NCBI GenBank assembly: GCA_002353205.1
Contig: DEJE01000022.1
Coordinates: forward strand, 120,774-132,480
Direction: 5' to 3'
Length of the DNA: 11,707 nucleotides
Source: Prevotella sp. UBA2756
Lineage (GTDB): Bacteria; Bacteroidota; Bacteroidia; Bacteroidales; Bacteroidaceae
Within the stretch, counting starts at the first letter, position 1. The number at the start of each line of letters is the position of its first letter. A model generated the notes under the pieces. It saw only the letters and a list, made by a program, of their open reading frames with translations, was not told the DNA's origin and ran no database searches. The translations under genes and the position numbers were made by a program. This document shows, one piece after another, positions 6,603-11,707 of the stretch.

Positions 6603-7082
6603 ATGGCAGAGACAAAGAAACTATCCATCATTGCCTTCAGCGGCGATTTCGACAAGCTGACGGCCGTATTCACCCTCGGCACCGGAGCCGCTGCCGTGGG
6701 TTACGAGGTGAACATCTTCTTCACTTTCTGGGGACTGGATGCCATCAAGCAGAAGAAAGGCCGTTCGCTGACGGGCGGCAACTGGCTGACCAAGATTTTC
6801 GGGTTCATGATGGGAGGCCTCAGCGTCACCCCTACAAGCCGCTTCAACTTCCTCGGGGCAGGTCCCAGGATTTTCCGCTACCTGATGCGCAAGAACAATG
6901 TGGCCACACTGGAAGAACTCGTGGAGGCCGCCAAGGCACTCGGCATCAACCTGTATGCCTGCGAGATGGCCATGCACGTGCTCGGTCTGAAGAAGGAAGA
7001 CTTTATTCCCGAGGTGAAGGACGTGCTCGGCGTGGCATCGTTCCTGAACCTGAGTGAAGGGGGGCAGACATTATTTATATAG
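6603..7082 (+). CDS. DsrE2-like sulfur-transfer protein
   Basis: A 159-residue protein of the DsrE/DsrF-like family. It begins KLSIIAFSGDFDKLTAVFTL, then VNIFFTFWGLDAIKQKK (36-52), a hydrophobic GFMMGGLSVT (67-76), and NLYACEMAMHVLGL (116-129) with one cysteine at 120, the position expected to carry persulfide in this family, then EVKDVLGVASFL near the end. Such proteins are often encoded next to TusA and accept or store sulfane sulfur; the hydrophobic stretches suggest association with membranes or partner proteins. A tusA-like gene follows here after two GC-rich hairpins. The last residues SEGGQTLFI come from a G-run that runs into the repeat, so the natural C-terminus may have been slightly altered. 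Family assignment is good; the exact partner is inferred from context. Confidence 0.83.
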   Translation: MAETKKLSIIAFSGDFDKLTAVFTLGTGAAAVGYEVNIFFTFWGLDAIKQKKGRSLTGGNWLTKIFGFMMGGLSVTPTSRFNFLGAGPRIFRYLMRKNNVATLEELVEAAKALGINLYACEMAMHVLGLKKEDFIPEVKDVLGVASFLNLSEGGQTLFI

Positions 7083-7084
7083 GA

Positions 7085-7157
7085 AGCCCACCCAAGCCCT
7101 CCCAAAGGGAGGGATGTAAAAGGGAGCCCACCCAAGCCCTCCCAAGGGAGGGATGTA
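7085..7157. repeat. Two tandem 40-bp GC-rich hairpin units
   Basis: Copies starting at 7085 and 7125 share AGCCCACCCAAGCCCTCCC, then GGGAGGGATGTA. Each folds into CCCTCCC / GGGAGGG with a 2-3-nt loop (7097-7113 and 7137-7152). The array begins just after the DsrE-like stop and fills most of the gap to tusA. It resembles REP-like intergenic hairpins seen in Bacteroidetes genomes; a role in transcript stability or partial termination is possible. Confidence 0.7.
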
Positions 7158-7188
7158 TAGATAACATTAATTATAATATAAAATTAGT

Positions 7189-7470
7189 ATGGGAATATTC
7201 AAAAACAAAAGTAACCAAACTCCCCTTCCCTCGGAAGGGGCTGGGGGTAGGCCCCACGTCCTGGACATCACGAAGGAGCACTGCCCGATGACCTTCGTCA
7301 AGACGAAGATTGAGCTCTCGAAGCTACAGCCGGGCGACATCCTGGAGGTGCTGCTCTCGGAGGGCGAACCACTCGACAACGTTCCACGCAACGCCAAAGA
7401 TCAGGGCTACAACGTGATTGGCGTAGAACACGTGGAAGGAACCACCCACAAGGTGATAATAAAGAAATAA
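7189..7470 (+). CDS. TusA-like sulfur carrier with a repeat-derived N-terminal insert
   Basis: A 93-residue protein. Residues 24-93 are a complete TusA fold: VLDITKEHCPMTFVKTK with the acceptor Cys32, ELSKLQPGDILEVLL, GEPLDNVPRNAKDQGYNVIG and a final basic THKVIIKK. TusA-type proteins pass sulfur from cysteine desulfurases as a cysteine persulfide. The common CPxP motif is CPMT here. Residues 9-22 (about NQTPLPSEGAGGRP) are encoded by a GC-rich hairpin and look unlike the family; without them the protein would have an ordinary length near 78. The ATG at 7189 is the only sensible in-frame start before the conserved part. It lies between the DsrE2-like and encapsulin genes, pointing to sulfur relay with the downstream desulfurase. 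Confidence 0.85.
   Translation: MGIFKNKSNQTPLPSEGAGGRPHVLDITKEHCPMTFVKTKIELSKLQPGDILEVLLSEGEPLDNVPRNAKDQGYNVIGVEHVEGTTHKVIIKK
7219..7255 (+). repeat. GC-rich hairpin element inside the tusA-like coding region
   Basis: CCCCTTCC (7222-7229), loop CTC, GGAAGGGG (7233-7240) is a perfect 8-bp stem, followed by CTGGGGGTAGGCCCC. This resembles the hairpins at 7085-7157 and 7523-7538 but lies in frame within codons 11-22. I take it to be a repeat captured by the gene. Confidence 0.6.
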
Positions 7471-7490
7471 TAAATAATAAATAATAATAA
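7465..7490 (+). repeat. AT-rich heptamer array at the tusA stop
   Basis: AAATAAT is repeated at 7465, 7472 and 7479, then breaks down. The tusA-like stop TAA (7468-7470) is inside the first unit. Confidence 0.6.
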
Positions 7491-7521
7491 CACAACCCAG
7501 ACCCAAGCTCCTGTTACGGTC

Positions 7522-7553
7522 TCCCCCCTTCGGGGGGGATAAAGGGGGGCTTA
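7522..7553 (+). repeat. UUCG-capped G/C hairpin before the encapsulin gene
   Basis: CCCCCC (7523-7528), TTCG (7529-7532), GGGGGG (7533-7538) forms a 6-bp all-G:C stem closed by the very stable cUUCGg tetraloop. A second G-run, AGGGGGGC (7543-7550), ends 7 nt before the encapsulin ATG and could act as a Shine-Dalgarno-like site or pair instead with the C-run. It could tune shell-protein translation; that is inference. Confidence 0.6.
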
Positions 7554-7557
7554 TATT

Positions 7558-8997
7558 ATGGCAGATTCAAATCTCCAGCGCAGTGTGACCACTGCCACAG
7601 CCAGAAGACTGGCAACGACAACCAAGACCGCCCCGCAGATGGGCAGTATCACCCCGAGGCTATTACTGAAACTGCTGCCGTGGGTACAGGTCAGCGGCGG
7701 CACGTTCCGTGTGAACCGCACAAAGGTAGAGCTACGCAAAAGCGAGCGGCTGCCGATTCAATATCTCAACGGTGTTCCGTCGTTCTCGGCCAAGAGTCTG
7801 AAGGCCATCCCGCTGTTCTCGGAGTTCGACGACGAGATAGTGAACCGCCTGGCCCGCTCGTTCGAGACGAAGGAAGTGGAAATAGGCCAGCTCTTCGTAG
7901 AGGAAGGCAAGGACAAGCAGAAATTCTTCATCGTGGCCAACGGTCAGGCCGAGGTCATCAGCAAGGGTCCCCACGGCGAGGAGCTGCGCATAGCCCTGCT
8001 GGGCGACGGTGAGTATTTCGGCGAGACCGACCTGCTCGACGATGCCGAGTCCACCGTGTCGGTGCGTGCCATCACGCCCACCGTGTTCCTGGGCCTGAAG
8101 CTGAAGGAACTGGAGAAATTCATCAAAGAGGTGCCCGACTTCCGCGAGACCTTCACCAAGGCCGTCGACAAGCAACTGCGACTGAAAGCCACGGTGAACG
8201 ACCACGGTGAGAAGCACATTGACCTGGTGAGCGGTCACGAGGAGGACAACATCATTCCCGAAACCTACATCGACTACGAGGAGCAGCCCACGGAATACTC
8301 GCTGAACACGCTGCAGACCGTGGTGCGCGTACATACCCGCGTCAGCGACCTGTACAACAACCCCTACAACCAGCTGGAAGAGCAGCTGCGCCTCTCGATA
8401 GAGAGCATCAAGGAGCGCCAGGAGTGGGAACTCATCAACAACAAGAAGTTCGGCCTGCTCTCAGCCGTGAACCCTGCCTACCGCATCACCACCCGCTACG
8501 GCTCGCCCACGCCCGATGACCTCGACGAACTGCTCTCGCTGGTGTGGAAGGAACCCGCCTTCTTCATTGCCCATCCGCGTGCCATCGCCGCCTTCGAGCG
8601 CGAGTGCACATGGCGCGGCGTTCCGCCCGTGACCACCGACCTCTTCGGCACGAAGGTCATCCTCTGGCGCGGCGTGCCCATCATTCCCTCCGACAAGGTG
8701 GAAGTGGAAGGCCAGTATCTGACGGGCCGCGGCGTGGGCACCACAAAGATTATCCTGGTGCGCGTGGGCGAGAAGAACCAGGGCGTCATCGGACTCCACC
8801 AGAGCGGCATCCCAGGCGAGGTTGGTCCTTCGCTCTCGGCCCGGCTGATGGGACTCGACAAGTTTGGCGTGGCTTCCTATCTGCTCACCAAATACTTCTC
8901 GCTGGCCACGCTGACCGACGACGCCATCGCCGTACTGGAGAACGTAGAAGTGGGCTACTATCACGACTATCAGCATCGTAATAAAGTGGAGAAATAA
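7558..8997 (+). CDS. Family 2 encapsulin shell protein with cyclic-nucleotide-binding-like domain (2B type)
   Basis: A 479-residue protein. Residues 1-60 are the extended N-arm and first strand (ATARRLATTTKTAPQMGSIT, PRLLLKLLPWVQV, GTFRVNRTK), close to SrpI-type encapsulins. Residues 80-205 are an inserted cNMP-binding-like domain (IPLFSEF, FFIVANGQAEVISKG, GDGEYFGETDLL). From about 245 the HK97-like shell resumes: EWELINNKKFGLL (289-301), FFIAHPRAIAAFERECTWRG (335-354), LWRGVPIIPSDK (369-380) and GYYHDY (467-472). Such proteins assemble into closed nanocompartments around cargo enzymes; in cyanobacterial SrpI the cargo is a cysteine desulfurase linked to sulfur starvation. The next gene is exactly such a desulfurase, starting at the base after this stop. 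The usual phosphate-contacting Arg of cNMP sites is not evident (DDAESTVSVRA). Identity is strong; the ligand and the 2B label are inferred. Confidence 0.92.
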   Translation: MADSNLQRSVTTATARRLATTTKTAPQMGSITPRLLLKLLPWVQVSGGTFRVNRTKVELRKSERLPIQYLNGVPSFSAKSLKAIPLFSEFDDEIVNRLARSFETKEVEIGQLFVEEGKDKQKFFIVANGQAEVISKGPHGEELRIALLGDGEYFGETDLLDDAESTVSVRAITPTVFLGLKLKELEKFIKEVPDFRETFTKAVDKQLRLKATVNDHGEKHIDLVSGHEEDNIIPETYIDYEEQPTEYSLNTLQTVVRVHTRVSDLYNNPYNQLEEQLRLSIESIKERQEWELINNKKFGLLSAVNPAYRITTRYGSPTPDDLDELLSLVWKEPAFFIAHPRAIAAFERECTWRGVPPVTTDLFGTKVILWRGVPIIPSDKVEVEGQYLTGRGVGTTKIILVRVGEKNQGVIGLHQSGIPGEVGPSLSARLMGLDKFGVASYLLTKYFSLATLTDDAIAVLENVEVGYYHDYQHRNKVEK

Positions 8998-10590
8998 ATG
9001 ATCAACCTATCAGAACTCAACAGTTTCCCCGGACAGGACAGTTCGCTGGCTCTGCTGAAGGAAATCGCCCAGAAGTATTGCCCTGAAAGGCTACGGGTAG
9101 GCGAGCTTAGCTCGGGAATGGAATGGCAAGACGCCCGACGGCAAGTTTTGCCCGACGGGCAGCTGCTCGCGGCAGGCCAATGGCTGGGCGAGCCCCTGAA
9201 CCTCGATGCGCTCAAGGCGGGATTCGAGCAGTTGCTGGCGGGCGGCAGCGGATTCGAACAGCTGCCCTACGTGGACGACGCAGAAGTGACGACCCGGACG
9301 CTCCCGCAGGAGGATGGTTTCGGCATAGGCATCCCCGAGACGCAGAAACTCAGAGACCTGCACTACGAAGAGGCCGACACGCTGAACTCGGAGCAGATCA
9401 AGAAGGACTTCCCCGTGCTCAACCAGCGGGTGAACGGCCACGATCTGGTATGGCTCGACAACGGCGCTACGACGCAGAAGCCCATCCAGGTGATCGACAA
9501 GATTTCGGATTACTACAAGACGTATAATTCGAACATCCACCGCGGGGCCCACACGCTGGCCGCCCGTGCCACCGATGCCTACGAGGAAGCCCGCGAAAAG
9601 GTGCAGCGGTTCATCAATGCCGCCACCAGCGAGGAAATCATCTTCGTGCGCGGCACCACCGAGGGCATCAACCTGGTGGCACAGACCTACGGACGGCAAT
9701 ATCTCACGCCGGGCGACGAAGTCATCGTGTCGGAACTGGACCATCATGCCAACATCGTGCCCTGGCAGCGCGTCTGCCAAGAGCGGGGCGCCACGCTGAG
9801 GGCCATCCCCACCGACCAGAACGGCGACCTGATTCTCTCGGAGCTGGAGCGGCTCATCACGCCGCGCACGCGCTTCATCTCCGTCGGTCATGTGAATAAT
9901 ACGTTTGGCACCATCAACGACGTGCGGCGCATCATCGACATCGCCCACTCGCACCAGATTCCGGTGCTGATAGACGGGGCCCAGTCGATAGCCCACACGC
10001 CCGTCGACGTGCAGCAGCTGGGTGCCGACTTCTTCGTGTTCAGTGGCCACAAGATCTACGGTCCCAACGGCATCGGCGTGGTCTATGGGCGCAAGGAACT
10101 GCTCGACAAGATGCAGCCCTGGCAGGGCGGCGGCAACATGATCAAGGACGTCACCATCGAGCGCACGGAATACAATGTGCCGCCGGCACGCTTCGAGGCT
10201 GGCACGCCCAACGTGGCCGATGCCATCGGACTCGGTGCAGCTCTCGACTACGTGAGCCGGCTCGGCATACGCAACATAGAGCACCACGAGCACCAGCTGA
10301 CGGAATACGCCCGCGAACAACTGGGGCAGATTCCCGGACTGACGCTCATCGGCAATCCAAGGCAGCGCGTCTCGGTGGTTAGCTTCGTGCTCGACGGCAT
10401 CCCCGTGCCCGAGGTGGGCACCCTGCTCGACAAGGAAGGCATTGCCGTGCGTGCCGGTCACCACTGTGCCCAGCCAGCCCTGCGTGCCCTCGGCTACGAG
10501 ATGAGTGTGCGCCCCACGTTTGCGCTCTACAACACCCGTGACGACGTGGATAAATTAGTGATAGCAGTCAAGAAAATAATAGGCAGATAA
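8998..10590 (+). CDS. SufS-like cysteine desulfurase, probable encapsulin cargo
   Basis: A 530-residue PLP enzyme. Residues 129-530 are a complete group II cysteine desulfurase: LDNGATTQKP (153-162), FVRGTTEGINL (216-226), ELDHHANIVPW (246-256), DGAQS (326-330), SGHKIYGPNGIGV (349-361) with Schiff-base Lys352, FEAGTPN (399-405) and RAGHHCAQP (485-493) with persulfide-forming Cys490. It converts cysteine to alanine and enzyme-bound persulfide. Residues 1-128 are an extra, partly low-complexity region (LNSFPGQDSSLALLKEIAQK, LLAAGQWLGEPL, FEQLLAGGSGFEQLPY) absent from ordinary SufS of about 405 residues. Known family 2 encapsulin desulfurases use such an N-terminal extension for loading, so this is the likely targeting domain. 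The ATG directly follows the encapsulin stop with no gap, suggesting coupled translation of shell and cargo. Confidence 0.93.
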   Translation: MINLSELNSFPGQDSSLALLKEIAQKYCPERLRVGELSSGMEWQDARRQVLPDGQLLAAGQWLGEPLNLDALKAGFEQLLAGGSGFEQLPYVDDAEVTTRTLPQEDGFGIGIPETQKLRDLHYEEADTLNSEQIKKDFPVLNQRVNGHDLVWLDNGATTQKPIQVIDKISDYYKTYNSNIHRGAHTLAARATDAYEEAREKVQRFINAATSEEIIFVRGTTEGINLVAQTYGRQYLTPGDEVIVSELDHHANIVPWQRVCQERGATLRAIPTDQNGDLILSELERLITPRTRFISVGHVNNTFGTINDVRRIIDIAHSHQIPVLIDGAQSIAHTPVDVQQLGADFFVFSGHKIYGPNGIGVVYGRKELLDKMQPWQGGGNMIKDVTIERTEYNVPPARFEAGTPNVADAIGLGAALDYVSRLGIRNIEHHEHQLTEYAREQLGQIPGLTLIGNPRQRVSVVSFVLDGIPVPEVGTLLDKEGIAVRAGHHCAQPALRALGYEMSVRPTFALYNTRDDVDKLVIAVKKIIGR

Positions 10591-10595
10591 AGAAT

Positions 10596-10817
10596 ATGGC
10601 AAAGATTACAGTAAACGGCGAGGTACAGGAGGTGCAGCCCGGCCTCAGCCTCACAGAACTTATCAAGCAGAACAATGTGGAACAGCCCGAAATGGTCAGC
10701 GTGCAAGTGAACGACGACTTCGTGGACCGCACGGAGTGGGACGCGCTGGAGATAAAAGAAGGCGACGTGGTAGATTTCCTCTATTTCATGGGAGGAGGCA
10801 GGCTAAGTGAAGAGTGA
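10596..10817 (+). CDS. ThiS/MoaD-like sulfur carrier with C-terminal tail
   Basis: A 73-residue beta-grasp sulfur carrier: MAKITVNGEVQEV, LSLTELIKQNNV, MVSVQVNDDFVDR, LEIKEGDVVDFLYFMGGG. The carboxyl end of the Gly-Gly is the site that an E1-like enzyme adenylates and turns into a thiocarboxylate. Here the GGG (66-68) is followed by RLSEE before the stop, so the active glycine is not terminal and a protease cut would be needed. Similar tailed carriers work in homocysteine synthesis (HcyS of Wolinella, trimmed by a metalloprotease, with a ThiF-like E1 and MetY). An E1 follows after 24 nt, and a MetY-like enzyme and CysK lead the operon, so Cys/Met synthesis fits better than thiamine or molybdopterin. 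Part of the tail comes from a heptamer repeat. Confidence 0.85.
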   Translation: MAKITVNGEVQEVQPGLSLTELIKQNNVEQPEMVSVQVNDDFVDRTEWDALEIKEGDVVDFLYFMGGGRLSEE

Positions 10818-10819
10818 AG
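10806..10819 (+). repeat. AGTGAAG heptamer, two copies, at the end of the sulfur-carrier gene
   Basis: AGTGAAG at 10806-10812 and 10813-10819 supplies the final Ser-Glu-Glu codons and the TGA stop (10815-10817). Only two units, so it is a minimal array, but it matches the 7-nt period of the other junction repeats. Confidence 0.4.
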
Positions 10820-10841
10820 AATTTGCTACCGTTTTAGTGTT

Positions 10842-11660
10842 ATGATAGATTTTACAGAAGAACAGATACAGCGCTATTCGCGGCATATACTGCTGCAGGA
10901 CGTGGGTGTCGAGGGACAGGAGAAAATCTTGAACGCCCGCGTGCTGGTGGTGGGAGCAGGAGGCCTGGGTGCCCCCGTATCGCTCTACCTTGCCGCGGCG
11001 GGCATCGGACGCATCGGCATCATCGATGCCGACGTGGTGGACCTGAGCAACCTGCAACGGCAGGTCATCCATTTCACGAAGGATGTGGGCCGGCCGAAGG
11101 TGGAGAGTGCCAAGGAGAAAATCCAGGCCATCAACCCCGACGTCGCGGTGGACACCTACTACGAGTTCCTCGACTCCACGAATGCCCTCGACATCATCAA
11201 GGAGTACGACTTCATCGTGGACGGCACCGACAACTTCCCCGTGAAGTTCCTCATCAACGACGCATGCGTCATGGCAGGCAAGCCATTCTCCCACGGCGGC
11301 ATCCTGCGCTTCAACGGCCAGACGTTCACCCATCTGCCCGGCACGGCCTGCTACCGCTGCATGTTCAAGGAGCCGCCACCCACCGGAGCCGTGCCCACCT
11401 GTTCGCAGGCGGGAGTGCTCGGAGCCATCGCCGGCATGCTGGGCACCATTCAGGCAGCCGAGACGCTGAAGTATTTCACCGGCGTAGGCGAATTGCTCAC
11501 CAACCGTCTGCTCACCTTCGAAGCCAAGTCAATGCAGTTCCGCACCATACCCGTCCGTCATCGCGACACATGCCCCGTCTGCGGCAGCCACCCCACCATC
11601 GACCACCTGATAGACTACGAACAGGCGGCATGCGACCTGAAATCAATGCATAATGCTTAA
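10842..11660 (+). CDS. ThiF/MoeB/HesA-family E1-like adenylyltransferase
   Basis: A 272-residue protein. The start MIDFTEEQIQRYSRHILLQD is typical of MoeB/ThiF. Then VLVVGAGGLGAPVSLYLAAA (34-53) binds ATP, IDADVVDLSNLQRQV (61-75) carries the Asp and Arg that act in adenylation, DGTDNF is at 127-132, the zinc site is CYRC (170, 173) with CPVC (244, 247), and VPTCSQAGV holds the catalytic-loop Cys187. It activates the C-terminal glycine of a ThiS-type carrier with ATP so that sulfur from a persulfide can form a thiocarboxylate. It directly follows such a carrier and a desulfurase, its natural partners. There is no fused rhodanese domain, so sulfur must arrive from another protein. The last residues SMHNA and the stop come from a heptamer repeat. 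Which subfamily (ThiF, MoeB or HcyF-like) cannot be told. Confidence 0.9.
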   Translation: MIDFTEEQIQRYSRHILLQDVGVEGQEKILNARVLVVGAGGLGAPVSLYLAAAGIGRIGIIDADVVDLSNLQRQVIHFTKDVGRPKVESAKEKIQAINPDVAVDTYYEFLDSTNALDIIKEYDFIVDGTDNFPVKFLINDACVMAGKPFSHGGILRFNGQTFTHLPGTACYRCMFKEPPPTGAVPTCSQAGVLGAIAGMLGTIQAAETLKYFTGVGELLTNRLLTFEAKSMQFRTIPVRHRDTCPVCGSHPTIDHLIDYEQAACDLKSMHNA

Positions 11661-11706
11661 TGCATAATTGGCTGCGCACGAAAAGATTAAGCATTAAGCA
11701 TTAAGA
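11645..11706. repeat. Inverted heptamer arrays at the end of the operon segment
   Basis: AATGCAT, AATGCTT and AATGCAT (11645-11665) are followed by a spacer of about 20 nt (11666-11685) and then ATTAAGC, ATTAAGC and ATTAAGA (11686-11706). The arms can pair over about 19 bp with few mismatches (11650-11668 with 11686-11704). The thiF-like stop (11658-11660) lies in the left arm. It may serve as an AT-rich 3'-end structure; the window ends here, so later operon genes cannot be excluded. Confidence 0.65.
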
Positions 11707-11707
11707 A

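Noticed and set aside
9091..10464. Long open frame (457 codons) on the minus strand opposite the desulfurase
   Set aside because: It mirrors a strongly conserved desulfurase with all catalytic motifs; composition (many His, Val, Arg) is typical of an antisense shadow in high-GC codon usage.

Overview
The window looks like the chromosome of a Bacteroidales bacterium, most likely Prevotella or a close relative. The evidence is the Bacteroidetes promoter signature (TTG, 19-21 nt, TAnnTTTG) at several gene starts, weak Shine-Dalgarno sequences, AT-rich 7- and 8-nt intergenic repeats, and protein sequences that read as Bacteroidales. This is judged by eye; no database search was possible.

Layout. 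(1) 1-277, plus strand: the end of a carbamoyl-phosphate synthase large-subunit reading frame that stops where the second half of the enzyme should begin. (2) 370-1608, minus: an L-fucose/L-arabinose isomerase-family protein with its own promoter. (3) About 1625-2524: a gene-poor stretch with a decayed KilA-N-type gene, a degenerate 22-bp tandem repeat, a strong hairpin, and three tandem copies of the 3' end of the next gene. (4) 2525-4146, minus: an exported alpha/beta-hydrolase, a small unrecognised reading frame, and an Lrp/AsnC regulator. (5) 4252-11660, plus: a long sulfur-metabolism operon divergent from the Lrp gene.

The operon encodes, in order, a Cys/Met-metabolism PLP enzyme (MetY or gamma-lyase type), cysteine synthase, a DsrE2-like protein, a TusA-like sulfur carrier, a family 2 encapsulin shell protein carrying a cyclic-nucleotide-binding-like domain (2B type), a SufS-like cysteine desulfurase with a 128-residue N-terminal extension, a ThiS-like sulfur carrier, and a ThiF/MoeB-like E1 enzyme. 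Read together (inference), the desulfurase is probably packed in the encapsulin shell. Its sulfane sulfur would be handed to TusA/DsrE2 or to the E1-activated ThiS-like protein as thiocarboxylate, and could then feed the cysteine and homocysteine synthases. Lrp is the obvious candidate regulator. The parts belong to known families; this particular combination is the most interesting content of the window.

The operon is also full of small repeats: AT-rich 7/8-nt arrays at four gene junctions and upstream of the first gene, and GC-rich hairpins at three places. Several contribute codons: a hairpin lies inside the start of tusA, and heptamers supply the stop codons of tusA, thiS-like and thiF-like and the last residues of the latter two.
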